Assembly (NCBI GenBank): GCA_016124735.1
Contig: WGMZ01000037.1
Span: 1 to 57,486 of the forward strand
Reading direction: 5' to 3'
DNA from: Bacteroidota bacterium
GTDB taxonomy: Bacteria; Bacteroidota; Bacteroidia; UBA8524
Length of the DNA stretch: 57,486 nucleotides
The notes under the pieces were generated by a model, which was not told where the DNA came from, did not search any database, and worked only from the letters and a program-made list of their open reading frames with translations. This document shows positions 25,572 to 35,121 of the stretch, in pieces; positions within the stretch are counted from its first letter, which is position 1; the number at the start of each line of letters is the position of its first letter. A program made the position numbers and the translations under genes.

Positions 25572-28340
25572 ATGAAAAAGATCATTTTTTGTGCGATGAT
25601 TACGTTGATTGCCCATTCGCTATGGGCATCTCACCGCACCCAGGGGATAGAGTTGTTTTATTCGAAAAGTGGAGCGAATAGCTATACGATTTATGTTCGA
25701 TACGTGCGGGTTTGCGACGGACCCCTTTATTCTTTCGACATTTATGCTCAGGGCAATGGTGCAACAATCGTATCTCCTGCAAACACGGTCAACCTGATTT
25801 CTACCAAACGATTGAATCCATGTCAGAGCATTCCGTGCAATGGCACGGGGAACTATGAGGAGAGACTCTATGAATATTCCCTTGATTTGAGCGGCACAAA
25901 CGACTGTAATTGGAAGGTTTGGGTTCAGCCCGCGTACCGGGACAACAGCCAGAACTATTATGTAGAAATAAATTTCAATCGCTGCAAGGATGCGAGCGGG
26001 GGGCATTTTGTGGAGAGCCCTAAATTTCTATTCCCATACAATCAGGATATAGAATCCAATTATAAGGTTCAACCGGATGATGCCGGGGACTCGGTTAGTT
26101 ATAGTTTGGTAGCAGGAGAAATTGCCGGAAATACGAGTATGACATATACCGGATATTTTTCTCCACAAAAGCCATTAACATTTTTGGGGTATCCCAATGG
26201 AAGTCTTCAATTTCCGGCAGGTTTTCATATGGATACAGACGGATTTCTCCGCTTCAGACCAACCATCCTGAACGAAAAGAAAACCATTGTTGTTCAGGCG
26301 ACACTTTGGAAAAAAAACAATGGAATCTGGGAGATGACCGGGACTCTAAAGCGTGATTTAGAAGTTATTGTTGTGTCGCAACAAATGGATCAGGCGCCCC
26401 TTATTCTGGGATTATCCAATTCGTCAGATACCTGTCAGGTAGCCTATTGTGCCGGCGATTCTGCTGCTATTTCATGGCAATCCTATGATGCAGATGGAGA
26501 TTCAACTTATATCGAGGTCTTACAGGCAGATTCGGCAATTAGCTGGAATACGACCTATCCGCTTGGCCCTTATGCCTGCTTAAAAGTATTTGTAAAAAGT
26601 GATTTGGCTGACACGGCCTCTATTGAACAAAAATTCTTTTGGATTAAGCTTACAGACAGAGGATGCCCCTATCCAAAATCCACCTATTACTTTGTTAGCT
26701 TTTCCCCTAATAAACCGGTGAGGAGCAGGCAGATATTGGCGCAAAGTTGCTGGGATGTTTCGGTGGCAACCAACGTTTTGCAGACCGGTAATGGTTCCGA
26801 GAAAACAAGCTGGTATTTTTTTGATGACACCTATCATCTGCAACAGGATGGAACGGGAATCTTTTCAAAAACCATCGATTCAAATAAATATACCTTGCTA
26901 TCGAATCACGGGTATTTCGGGGGTTGCCATACCGATACGCTATTCAAAATTCGGGGACTGACCAATTTCAAATTTGAACTGTTGGGAACTGATAGTATGT
27001 GTCCGGGCGATTCGGTCCTTTGGACATTGCAGGACCATGGCAGCAGAGACATAGATTCAATTTATTGGTCGAATTTGGACTTCCCGCAAAACCCGCAAAT
27101 TTATCTATCAGGAAATCAGGCCCTGTTGAAACCCCAGGCAGACAGCCGAATTCAGGTGTTGATTCGGGATTCTTCAAGATGTTCGCTATCGATTGAAAAA
27201 ACATTACGCATCAATCATTTACCGTCCTATTCCTTTTCTGATTCGGCATATACCTGTGCAGGAGATAGTGTGTCCGTCGGGCCTTCAGTCTTTACCAATG
27301 CAGATACTGCATTTTGGTATGATACTACTACTCTGTTTCCGAAAATGGAGGCGAGCAAAGGCTGGAAGCAATTTTATACAAGCAATATTTCAGGATGTTC
27401 AAGAAAGGACAGTGTTTGGTTGGGAGTCTATCCAAAACCGAAAATTACTAACGCTACATTCACCAATGTTTGCCAGGGAGATTCGTTTTTCCCTGATGTG
27501 ACGGGAGGCAACCCACCGTATCTTGTGTACTTTAATCAAAACCTTGCTTCAAATCCAATTCCTGTTGACAGGAGTCGGCCTGTGTTTATCAGAGTAAAGG
27601 ATCAGCATTGTGCAGACAGCCAGATGACGTACCTCAATGTGCCGTCGAAACCCGTGTTGAGTGGCTTGCCGGATGGGCAAATGATTTGTCCGGATGATTC
27701 ATTTAGGGTAGAGCTTGGATTGGTTCCAGCAGGCGCAAATGTGTATTGGCAGGATTCAACCCATGGCAATGAAAAGTATTTATTTCCCGGAAGCTATTCA
27801 ATTCTATTGGTAGATTCTAATTCGTGTCATTTTGACTATTCATTTGCCCTGTATAAAAGCATAGTGGATACCTCTGGATTTACATACAAGGCCGTAAGTG
27901 GAGGAATAGAATTTATACCGATTGTTGCTTCAGGGTTTCATCTTTGGGCTTTTGGGGATGGATCTACATCTTCACTCGCGCAACCGGTTCATTTGTATTC
28001 TGGTCCTGGAAATTATCTGGTAAATCACAGGGAGTATAATTTGGATTCAACCTGCTTTGCAGAAACGGCATTGAACATTCTGGTTTTGGATGTTCCAGCG
28101 GCCCTTCGTCAGAATATACGCGTATATCCGAATCCATTCGTCGAAAGTTTGACGCTTGAATACGAGCAAATACAAGAAGTAAAAATGTATTCCATCAATG
28201 GGCGGGAAATGCCCGTCGCAGTATTAATGATTCCAGGCAAGGCGGTCATAAAAAACACAAGTAGCCTGGCTTCAGGAGAATATTTGCTACAAATAACAGG
28301 CCCGAAAGAGTCAATTATAATCAGAGTCCGCAAGGAGTAG
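25572..28340 (+). CDS. Large secreted protein with T9SS type A sorting domain and PKD-like domain
   Basis: The 922-residue protein begins with a signal peptide (MKKIIFCAMITLIAHSLWA). It contains several beta-sandwich repeats and a PKD-like segment (WAFGDGSTSSLAQPVHLYSG) near residue 800. The last 75 residues are a type A sorting domain (NIRVYPNPFVESLTLEYEQ, KMYSINGRE, SGEYLLQI). It should be exported by the type IX system to the cell surface. The longest frame starts at 25485, but its first codons cross the sodA terminator, so ATG 25572 is used. Probable adhesin or surface-layer component; substrate unknown. Confidence 0.83.
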   Translation: MKKIIFCAMITLIAHSLWASHRTQGIELFYSKSGANSYTIYVRYVRVCDGPLYSFDIYAQGNGATIVSPANTVNLISTKRLNPCQSIPCNGTGNYEERLYEYSLDLSGTNDCNWKVWVQPAYRDNSQNYYVEINFNRCKDASGGHFVESPKFLFPYNQDIESNYKVQPDDAGDSVSYSLVAGEIAGNTSMTYTGYFSPQKPLTFLGYPNGSLQFPAGFHMDTDGFLRFRPTILNEKKTIVVQATLWKKNNGIWEMTGTLKRDLEVIVVSQQMDQAPLILGLSNSSDTCQVAYCAGDSAAISWQSYDADGDSTYIEVLQADSAISWNTTYPLGPYACLKVFVKSDLADTASIEQKFFWIKLTDRGCPYPKSTYYFVSFSPNKPVRSRQILAQSCWDVSVATNVLQTGNGSEKTSWYFFDDTYHLQQDGTGIFSKTIDSNKYTLLSNHGYFGGCHTDTLFKIRGLTNFKFELLGTDSMCPGDSVLWTLQDHGSRDIDSIYWSNLDFPQNPQIYLSGNQALLKPQADSRIQVLIRDSSRCSLSIEKTLRINHLPSYSFSDSAYTCAGDSVSVGPSVFTNADTAFWYDTTTLFPKMEASKGWKQFYTSNISGCSRKDSVWLGVYPKPKITNATFTNVCQGDSFFPDVTGGNPPYLVYFNQNLASNPIPVDRSRPVFIRVKDQHCADSQMTYLNVPSKPVLSGLPDGQMICPDDSFRVELGLVPAGANVYWQDSTHGNEKYLFPGSYSILLVDSNSCHFDYSFALYKSIVDTSGFTYKAVSGGIEFIPIVASGFHLWAFGDGSTSSLAQPVHLYSGPGNYLVNHREYNLDSTCFAETALNILVLDVPAALRQNIRVYPNPFVESLTLEYEQIQEVKMYSINGREMPVAVLMIPGKAVIKNTSSLASGEYLLQITGPKESIIIRVRKE

Positions 28341-28395
28341 TCAAGCGATTTTTATAGTATTGAGACATAAACAAAACAGCAGGTAAAGCGAATGG

Positions 28396-28422
28396 GAAGG
28401 CCGCAATTAGCAGCCTTCTTTT
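28396..28422 (+). terminator. Rho-independent terminator
   Basis: GAAGGC (28396-28401) pairs with GCCTTC (28413-28418), then TTTT. It ends the transcript of the type A sorted protein gene. Confidence 0.75.
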
Positions 28423-28442
28423 CATTTACCTGGTCTAATATT

Positions 28443-28450
28443 TACATTTG
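28443..28450 (+). promoter_or_regulatory. -7 box (TACATTTG)
   Basis: An exact TAnnTTTG match 16 nt before the start at 28467. Confidence 0.5.
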
Positions 28451-28466
28451 TTTCAACCGAATCACT

Positions 28467-30518
28467 ATGAAAAGAGCTATTTACTTGTCTTTACTGGCAT
28501 TGCTGTTTGTAGGCGCTTGTAAAAAAGAACAGCCTTTTTCCCGATTTAGCAGCGATGTGCTTTTGCCTTTGGCGCATGCTGAATTAAATTTGAAGAATCT
28601 TCTACGGGACAGCACACTGGTGCCAGATCCAAATGGAGCACTTCGATTGGTGAATGCGTATGATCTCTATAGGGCAAACATTCAAGATCTTTTTATGGTG
28701 CCCGATTCGGAAAATGTAAACACGCTTTCCTTGAATACACTGGAGCTGGCCGATCAATCTCAAGCACAGGCCGTTCCTCTTTTTCTTGTGTTTCCGGCAG
28801 CCAGCAGTCTGGATGGACAAACAGTTCCAATTCCGGCGCAGTCTATCAGCGGAGTCGGGGCAATTGACATTGATGGCTCGAATTTCTTCCAGGAGGCCAC
28901 TTTTAGATCGGGAACTTTGGAGGTAAAAATCGACAATGGCTATCCCGTAGAAATCTCCAAACTAATTTTTCAATTGTCGAATAAGGTCGATGGATCCATT
29001 ATCCAAACGGATACATTTACGAACATCCTGCCGGGAGCGAGTCAAACCAAGGTAGTTGACCTGTCGGGTAAAACCTTATATGCGGCCATGCAGGCAACAC
29101 CCATATTGTTTGAAACAGCCGCCTCCAATGGACCCGTGAAAATCAATCAATTTGCTATTACAACCATTACTTTTTCTGTAAAAGACATGAAACCGGAGAG
29201 CGCAATTGCCCGCTTTCCGGCACAAACCGTATTATCTTCGGATGATGTGATTGTGTACGACCTTGGTGAGGTTCAATTGAAGCGAATGACGGTCAAGGAA
29301 GGAACTGCCCGTTTTCGGGTGGTGAGTACCATAGAAGAAGACATGAAAATCGAGTACTCCATTCCGTACGCTACTCTGAATGGACAAGCATTTCATAAGT
29401 TTTTTACGGTGCCTGCAGCTCCTCCGGGAGGAGTATCGAATTTTAAGATTGAATATGATTTAAAAGACTATGATATCGATACCCGGGGTAAAAACCCTAC
29501 GGTGACAGACACCGTGAACACACTTTACAATGTCTTGAAGGTTTCCATTGATTCATCGGGAATTGAAAGGCAAATTTCTCTGAACGACAGCGTATTTCTG
29601 TATGCCGGCCTGGTTGACATGAAGCCATCCTATGCCGAAGGATATTTTGGGAATCAGGTGTTCGAAGGAGGTCCGGAAACGGTTGACCTGGATCTACTGG
29701 GGCCGATACAGGGAAACCTGGACTTTGAAGATCTGAATGTAAATATTGTGCTGGAAAATGGCTTGGGCATTCCGGGAGAAGCAGCAATCAAACAACTGAC
29801 TTCGCGAAACACATATAAGGGAAATGCTATAGCATTGAGCGGAGCAGTGGTGAACAATGTGCATAGTATTGCGCCAGCTGCGAAGGCGCCATTTGTGCCT
29901 TCAATCACTGTGTTAAATCTGAACACAAGTAATTCCAATATCAAGCCTTTTATAGAACAGCTCCCGAATAAGCTCGATTATGATTTCAGCATTACAACGA
30001 GTCCGAACGGCAACATCAATAATTTCAAGGATTTTGTAACGGACCAGTCTGAATTGGCGGTGCGCCTTGAAGTGGATATGCCTGTGAGCCTTAAAGCAGA
30101 CGGTTTGACTTTGAGCGATACCTTTAATTTCAATTTAGAAGGAGTCAATAATTTCGACAGAATTCTTTCCGGAAAGTTAAATGTGGTAGTAGACAACGGA
30201 TTTCCTTTGGAAATGGAGTTGCAGGTATTTTTATTGGATGGAAATGGGCTGATGCTGGATTCGCTCGTTGGTACAAACCAAAACCTCATTCAGGCAGGCA
30301 AGGCAGATGTGAATAACCGGGTGGTTCAATCGCTGCGGTCTGTGGTGGTGGCCAATGTGCCTGCTGAAAAAATGTCCATTCTCAAGGAAGCAAGGAAAGT
30401 GATGGTGAGGGCAAGACTCAATACACCAAAATCAAATACGAATTACTGGAAGCTCTATAGTGATTATACGCTGAATATTAGTTTGACCGGAGACTTTATC
30501 TATGACCAAAGTTATTAA
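28467..30518 (+). CDS. Large lipoprotein of unknown function
   Basis: The 683-residue protein has a lipoprotein signal peptide (LALLFVGAC, Cys17; followed by KKEQPF). The body is beta-rich with repeated motifs of the form 'VDNGFPLEM / IDNGYPVEIS' near residues 170 and 575, suggesting two or more related beta domains. I do not recognise a named domain. The next gene, a DUF5723 barrel, overlaps its end by 17 bases, so the two are co-expressed and may form a surface lipoprotein plus outer-membrane barrel pair. The longest frame starts at 28392, inside the preceding terminator, and was rejected in favour of ATG 28467. Confidence 0.75.
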   Translation: MKRAIYLSLLALLFVGACKKEQPFSRFSSDVLLPLAHAELNLKNLLRDSTLVPDPNGALRLVNAYDLYRANIQDLFMVPDSENVNTLSLNTLELADQSQAQAVPLFLVFPAASSLDGQTVPIPAQSISGVGAIDIDGSNFFQEATFRSGTLEVKIDNGYPVEISKLIFQLSNKVDGSIIQTDTFTNILPGASQTKVVDLSGKTLYAAMQATPILFETAASNGPVKINQFAITTITFSVKDMKPESAIARFPAQTVLSSDDVIVYDLGEVQLKRMTVKEGTARFRVVSTIEEDMKIEYSIPYATLNGQAFHKFFTVPAAPPGGVSNFKIEYDLKDYDIDTRGKNPTVTDTVNTLYNVLKVSIDSSGIERQISLNDSVFLYAGLVDMKPSYAEGYFGNQVFEGGPETVDLDLLGPIQGNLDFEDLNVNIVLENGLGIPGEAAIKQLTSRNTYKGNAIALSGAVVNNVHSIAPAAKAPFVPSITVLNLNTSNSNIKPFIEQLPNKLDYDFSITTSPNGNINNFKDFVTDQSELAVRLEVDMPVSLKADGLTLSDTFNFNLEGVNNFDRILSGKLNVVVDNGFPLEMELQVFLLDGNGLMLDSLVGTNQNLIQAGKADVNNRVVQSLRSVVVANVPAEKMSILKEARKVMVRARLNTPKSNTNYWKLYSDYTLNISLTGDFIYDQSY

Positions 30519-31776
30519 GACACTCTGCCTTGTGCTATTCCCTATGGGGGTGCTGGGCCAACAAGACAGTTTGTGGAATTTATTCCCTGAATTCTACGCA
30601 CATCCGTTTCGCACGGTGAAGGCGCAATCTATGATAAATGCAGAGGCAAGCAATGTCCTGGATGCAAGTACGGCAAACAATGCGTTGCTTTGGCGCTTAT
30701 CCAGGCAGGCGGACCTGAACAACGCGCTGATCAATGAAAATGCTTCCCGAGTTCAAAGTAAAAACCTGCTGGGTGTCGACAACGAATATGCATTATCCTG
30801 GTATAATTTGAACAGCGGTTTTTGCAAAAGGGACAGCTTGCATTATTTCGTTCGTTATGGATTGATTGATCGTGGTGGAGCGAGTTATAGCGGTGACTTT
30901 TTTAAGCTTTTGGGTCTCGGAAATAAAGCATTTGAAGGCGACACCGCTTTTGCAGGGGGATTGGATTTTCGTAGGTCTCGTTTTGACTATCTTGATTTTG
31001 GTTTGATTAAGTTTTTCCCGAACCGGTCAAACCTGAGTGTTTCCGTGGGTGTAACAAGAGGATTGAGGTTTTTGGATGTACAGGCACCGCGCCTTCAGGT
31101 TTATACGGCTCCTTATGGTACTTCGACCGACTGGGATATCAATGTGAATGCTAAACTCACTCCGGGGAATAAACAGACCCTCCAATATGTCAATGGAATG
31201 GGAGCACAGGTCTCTGCAGATTTTAAAGGCTTGCTTGGTCCCGATGGTGCTTATGCAATGGGAGTTCACAACCTGGGATTCATGCAATGGTCGGGCGCGC
31301 AGTATACCAAAGATACTTCGTTTACATACAATGGCTGGTCCATCCCTTCATTGAACAGTTTAAACAAGCCGAATTCCGGCCAGAACGCATTCGATAGCAT
31401 TTCTTCTCAGTTCTGGCCTGATTCTTCCTCATTTAAGAAGGTTCAATGGCTTCCCGCATATCTTTATGCTTCTTATACTATGAAGCTTTTCGGAAAACAA
31501 TCTTTAGAGTTTCGCTTCGATAAGGTGATCAACACGCCAATGTTGCCTCGGGTAAGTGTGGCGTATACCTATTTCTTTGGAAAAATGTATGGTTCTACCA
31601 GGCTTAGCACGGGGGGTTATTCAAGACTGGCAGTTACCCAGTCTTTTGGTTTGAGGATCAGGAATCATTGCATTCGCGTCCAACTTTATGGCATACAAGC
31701 CTGGCCAATGCCACACAAATCGGCGGGAATTGGGGGAGGTATCGGTTATACCTACATTCTTAATCGGAAGCTTTAG
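30502..31776 (+). CDS. DUF5723-like outer-membrane beta-barrel protein
   Basis: The 424-residue protein has a signal peptide (MTKVIKTLCLVLFPMGVLG, then QQDS) and a pattern of amphipathic strands with glycine/aromatic turns through to the end (IGGGIGYTYILNRKL). The N-terminal segment naming LWNLFPEFYAHPFRTVKAQS and the strand arrangement fit the DUF5723 family of Bacteroidota outer-membrane proteins; this is by resemblance only. It overlaps the end of the upstream lipoprotein gene and also overlaps the end of the convergent PspC gene by 17 bases. Confidence 0.65.
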   Translation: MTKVIKTLCLVLFPMGVLGQQDSLWNLFPEFYAHPFRTVKAQSMINAEASNVLDASTANNALLWRLSRQADLNNALINENASRVQSKNLLGVDNEYALSWYNLNSGFCKRDSLHYFVRYGLIDRGGASYSGDFFKLLGLGNKAFEGDTAFAGGLDFRRSRFDYLDFGLIKFFPNRSNLSVSVGVTRGLRFLDVQAPRLQVYTAPYGTSTDWDINVNAKLTPGNKQTLQYVNGMGAQVSADFKGLLGPDGAYAMGVHNLGFMQWSGAQYTKDTSFTYNGWSIPSLNSLNKPNSGQNAFDSISSQFWPDSSSFKKVQWLPAYLYASYTMKLFGKQSLEFRFDKVINTPMLPRVSVAYTYFFGKMYGSTRLSTGGYSRLAVTQSFGLRIRNHCIRVQLYGIQAWPMPHKSAGIGGGIGYTYILNRKL

Positions 31777-33931
31777 CAATGCGGGCTCCGGCCGATTGCT
31801 CCATTTTCTTGTTTTTGGGGTTGCCTGAATAGTAAATTTCTGCTCCTCCGTTGGCTTCTGCCTTCAAATTGTCTGATGCAAAAAGAGTGACATGGGAGGC
31901 GCCGTTCGCTTCTACTTTGACGTCATCTGCTATAAGTTTTTTGACATCGCAGTTGCCTGAACCGTTTATTTCGGCTTTTAGTTGATGGGTCTTTCCCTGC
32001 AGTGATATCTGATTCACTCCATTCGACTCCAGACTGATATTTTCTGCAATTAGTTCGCCTTCCATTTTTACAGCGCCAATCAGGTTCATTTTAAACGTGC
32101 TTAGTTGATGGAAATTGATGGATACTTTGCTGTCTCCAACGACTTCCAAATCCTGAAGTGCCGGCATACCAATATAAAGCGCTCCTTTAGATTGACCGGA
32201 GGATAGAGGATGGATGTACACCCGAAGATTATTACCTGACTCTTCGAATTGAGGGGTATAGTTTGCTCCCGATTCTGTATAGATTTTGTAAGATTCGTTC
32301 TCGAAAAGGATCAATTCGGGAATCCCTTCCAGGCTTAAACTATTAAAGTTGTTATAAAAAAAGTTCTCGGCAGCAGGCCCATTGTCCGGTTTGGTGTTTT
32401 CTGTATTGAGTCCTTTTCGCGTCATAACAAAGGAGTTTCCTTCCAGAGCGCTGTTGTGAATATAATTGTCGGTATTGATGTTGTCGAGGAATATGGCCGT
32501 GTTTGAACCAAAAACAATCACTTTTCCTATGGGGACATACAGAGTGTATTCTATAAATTGATTCTTCCAGACTTCATGATCGTCAACGGAATAGTATGGA
32601 TTAAAAACGAGGTGATTTCCATTCAATTCAACGGAATGGCTGATTTTACTTGCCAGCTCAGCCGCCTGTTCATGGTTTTTCCCATTCGAGTGCCTTTGTT
32701 CTTTCAGCATAAATTCGTTTCCATCCGAAGGAACAATGGATAATTTGACAGGACGCATGAGCTGTCCGTTTTCTTTCGCATAAATTCCACGAATACCTCT
32801 GCTTCTGCCGAATTCCAAAGTATATTCTTTCTGATTGTAGACTGTTGTGTTGGCCGATTCAATGAACAAGGTGTCGGAATGGCCCATTGCCATTTCGTCG
32901 CTGAGCACCGCATGTTCAGACCAGGAGGAGCTCAACTGAAAGACCATAATCACGGTAAACACAATGGAGAATAACCAAATGATGGACAGTGAACGCCCAA
33001 TCCAGGGAGAGGTGTTTCGGAGCCCGAGCAACAAGCGGACGCCTAAATACAAGGCGCCAATCACGGGAATAAGAAACATAGAGGCGAGGCTAATGGAGTA
33101 AAAGAAATATTCTGCCTGGCTTTCGAAGAGATTTTGGAAAAATGGAAAAAATGGGGTTCTCCAGAGATCAATTAAAAAACCAAAATAGGCAAAGCCCAAA
33201 ACGATGATGCCTATTAAAACGACGATGACCAACGCTAAACCAAAAAGCCTTGAAAATGCCTGTACGCCTTTTCGGGCGGCCCCTCCAATTGCATTCCTGG
33301 CAGACTTCGCCGCCCTTTTGGTATGACTTGCGATGTCTGAGTCGTCAAATTCCTGTTTGAATCGATCAAATTCTTCCCGGATGGTTTTTTCTATGTTGTC
33401 GATAGTCACTTTTTTCCCCTTCATCTCAAGTCTTTCAGAAGCGGTAACCGCTTCTGGAATGAGAACCCACAACAGAATGTAGAGAAGGAGTCCGGTGCCA
33501 AAGGTGAAAAACGCGAACAGGAAGGCAATGCGAATCCATAGGGGGTCGATGTCGAAATAGGCGCCCAAACCGGAACAAACACCACCTAACCACTTGCCTT
33601 CGTTGTCGCGGTATAGTTTTCTCTTCCCGACGGCAGATTGACTTTCGCCGGCGGTCTGCTCAGCAGAAGCCTCGTCATCAAATTGGGCTGGGTCTCCCAT
33701 TTGAGAAACAATTTCTTTCACGCGGTTAAGATCGACGGATCCGTTGAGTCCGGGGTTCCGGGTAAGCATTTCGGCAATCCGGGTTTCAATATCGGAGAGG
33801 ATTTCATCCATACCGTCCTGATCTGAAAAGTGACGTTTTAGTTTTTTTATATAGGCGTCGAGGTAGTCAAATGCGTCTTCTTCGATTTGAAAAATGACGC
33901 CGCGAATGTTAATGCTGATTATGCGGTTCAT
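31760..33931 (-). CDS. PspC-domain membrane protein fused to a GIN (DUF2807) domain
   Basis: The 723-residue protein has an N-terminal cytoplasmic segment (residues 1-110, MNRIISINIRGVIFQIEEDA), a PspC domain with its transmembrane helix (KLYRDNEGKWLGGVCSGLGA, near 115-180), four further hydrophobic helices (about 250-400), and a large C-terminal extracytoplasmic domain ending in GIN/DUF2807-type beta-helix repeats (for example VEANGASHVTLFASDNLKAE). PspC proteins sense envelope stress; GIN domains are beta-solenoids. It follows the PadR regulator by 2 bases, a standard Bacteroidota pair. A frame start at 34285 would overlap the whole regulator gene, so ATG 33931 is used. Confidence 0.88.
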   Translation of the reverse strand: MNRIISINIRGVIFQIEEDAFDYLDAYIKKLKRHFSDQDGMDEILSDIETRIAEMLTRNPGLNGSVDLNRVKEIVSQMGDPAQFDDEASAEQTAGESQSAVGKRKLYRDNEGKWLGGVCSGLGAYFDIDPLWIRIAFLFAFFTFGTGLLLYILLWVLIPEAVTASERLEMKGKKVTIDNIEKTIREEFDRFKQEFDDSDIASHTKRAAKSARNAIGGAARKGVQAFSRLFGLALVIVVLIGIIVLGFAYFGFLIDLWRTPFFPFFQNLFESQAEYFFYSISLASMFLIPVIGALYLGVRLLLGLRNTSPWIGRSLSIIWLFSIVFTVIMVFQLSSSWSEHAVLSDEMAMGHSDTLFIESANTTVYNQKEYTLEFGRSRGIRGIYAKENGQLMRPVKLSIVPSDGNEFMLKEQRHSNGKNHEQAAELASKISHSVELNGNHLVFNPYYSVDDHEVWKNQFIEYTLYVPIGKVIVFGSNTAIFLDNINTDNYIHNSALEGNSFVMTRKGLNTENTKPDNGPAAENFFYNNFNSLSLEGIPELILFENESYKIYTESGANYTPQFEESGNNLRVYIHPLSSGQSKGALYIGMPALQDLEVVGDSKVSINFHQLSTFKMNLIGAVKMEGELIAENISLESNGVNQISLQGKTHQLKAEINGSGNCDVKKLIADDVKVEANGASHVTLFASDNLKAEANGGAEIYYSGNPKNKKMEQSAGARIAKASD

Positions 33932-33933
33932 GA

Positions 33934-34266
33934 TTATTTCTTTTTGCCTATGGCCAGGTTGACAGCTTGATTCAACTCGAACCATGTGGTATGTAATTCT
34001 TCTAAAAATGTTTTTCCAGACAGAGTAATGGAATAATATTTTCTTGGAGGTCCCTGGGTGCTTTCTTCCCAGCGGTATTGCAGCAAACCGGCATTTTTCA
34101 GACGGGTCAGAATCGGGTAAAGTGTTCCCTCTACCACAATCAATTTCGACTCTTTCAGTTTTTCTATGATGTCTGAAGCATAAATTTCTTCCTGCGCAAT
34201 GATTCCGAGAATGCAATATTCCAGGATGCCTTTTCTCATTTGTGATTGAGTGTTCTCTACCTTCAC
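33934..34266 (-). CDS. PadR-family transcriptional regulator
   Basis: The 110-residue winged-helix repressor has the PadR core (MRKGILEYCILGIIAQEEIY, then VVEGTLYPILTRLKNAGLL and the wing RWEESTQGPPRKYYSIT). The family N-terminus VENTQSQMRKG points to GTG 34266 as the start; the frame could extend to 34353, but that part covers the promoter. A -7 box (34271-34278) ends 4 nt before the GTG, so the mRNA is probably leaderless. A near-perfect inverted repeat (34293-34311) upstream is a likely auto-operator. It should control itself and the PspC gene behind it; the inducer is unknown. Confidence 0.9.
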   Translation of the reverse strand: MKVENTQSQMRKGILEYCILGIIAQEEIYASDIIEKLKESKLIVVEGTLYPILTRLKNAGLLQYRWEESTQGPPRKYYSITLSGKTFLEELHTTWFELNQAVNLAIGKKK

Positions 34267-34270
34267 AATG

Positions 34271-34278
34271 CAAAGATA
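34271..34278 (-). promoter_or_regulatory. -7 box (TATCTTTG) of the padR-pspC operon
   Basis: An exact TAnnTTTG match followed by CATT and the GTG at 34266. A TTG 21 nt upstream of the box could be the -33 element. Confidence 0.6.
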
Positions 34279-34292
34279 TATCCATTGGAAGG

Positions 34293-34311
34293 TAATATGC
34301 AATACATAGTA
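34293..34311. promoter_or_regulatory. Candidate PadR operator
   Basis: TAATATG-CAATA-CATAGTA: 7-nt arms with one mismatch and a 5-nt centre, overlapping the expected -33 region of the padR promoter. Confidence 0.5.
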
Positions 34312-34437
34312 GTAAAAAAATAATTGTGGATTACAACCTTTGGTGCGATACAATCGTATTGTGTTTGAGTTTTGTTATTAAAGTACGACAGGGTAGTGCT
34401 AATATCCTTCTCACTTTGATTGGTTTGGTAATAGATT

Positions 34438-34465
34438 AGCCGGTGGATTTTTCTGCCGGCTTATT
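34438..34465 (+). terminator. Orphan terminator upstream of the winged-helix/Coq4 operon
   Basis: AGCCGG (34438-34443) pairs with CCGGCT (34456-34461) and is followed by a T-rich tail. No plus-strand gene ends here: it lies between the divergent padR promoter and the promoter at 34487. Confidence 0.5.
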
Positions 34466-34486
34466 TGTTTTATTAGAAATTCAATT

Positions 34487-34494
34487 TAACTTTG
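34487..34494 (+). promoter_or_regulatory. -7 box (TAACTTTG) of the five-gene operon
   Basis: An exact TAnnTTTG match 21 nt before ATG 34516. It overlaps the TTG at 34492 that would otherwise be read as an upstream start. Confidence 0.55.
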
Positions 34495-34515
34495 AAATAC
34501 AAAGCACTTTTTAAA

Positions 34516-35121
34516 ATGATAAATCCGCAGGAAGATCTTAAGGAAATTCGTCAGATGATGGAAAGAAGCAGCCGCTTTCTTTCATTGTCTGGTTCGTCTG
34601 GAATTGCCATTGGTTTTTTAGCTCTGGTTTTTGCCGGTTACATGGCGAGCGAAGGAGTCATGTCGTTTACGGACCAAAGGAATTTCAATATATTAACACC
34701 AGAATGGGAATTGTTTGTCAATCTCTCTTTTTTCCTCTTTTGTATCTCTGTTTTAGTGAGCATGGGATTGACACTGCGACGTACCTTGAAAAAAGGGCTC
34801 AAGGTTTGGAATCACAGCACAAAGAATATTTTGGGAGCATTGGGATTACCCATGATGGTTGGAGCCATGATAATTCTTCAAAATTTCAATCAACTTCAGG
34901 CGGATGCTTTTTTTCCAACCACCCTCTTATGCTACGGGCTCGGATTGTTTTTTGCAAGCCGATATACCTATGATGAGCTTCGAATCATGGGGCTTGCAAT
35001 TTTGGTGTTGGGAACTTTAGCGGTATTGTACCCGAATGCTGGATTTTTGTTTTGGACCATTGGCTTTGGAGCCTTGCATGCGGTATACGGAGCAATCATG
35101 TATTTTCGCTACGAAAGATGA
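34516..35121 (+). CDS. Membrane protein of unknown function, six-helix type
   Basis: The 201-residue protein opens with a short cytoplasmic segment (MINPQEDLKEIRQMMERSSR) and then has about six transmembrane helices packed in two- or three-helix groups. This shape is common next to small winged-helix regulators in Bacteroidota. It is first in a tight operon; its stop codon overlaps the start of the regulator in an ATGA junction, so the two are translationally coupled. No enzyme motif is visible; a sensor or partner of the regulator is a plausible role. Confidence 0.72.
   Translation: MINPQEDLKEIRQMMERSSRFLSLSGSSGIAIGFLALVFAGYMASEGVMSFTDQRNFNILTPEWELFVNLSFFLFCISVLVSMGLTLRRTLKKGLKVWNHSTKNILGALGLPMMVGAMIILQNFNQLQADAFFPTTLLCYGLGLFFASRYTYDELRIMGLAILVLGTLAVLYPNAGFLFWTIGFGALHAVYGAIMYFRYER

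Noticed and set aside
33932-34285. Long N-terminal extension of the PspC protein
   Set aside because: It overlaps nearly all of padR in another frame and has no domain character. The true start is 33931.
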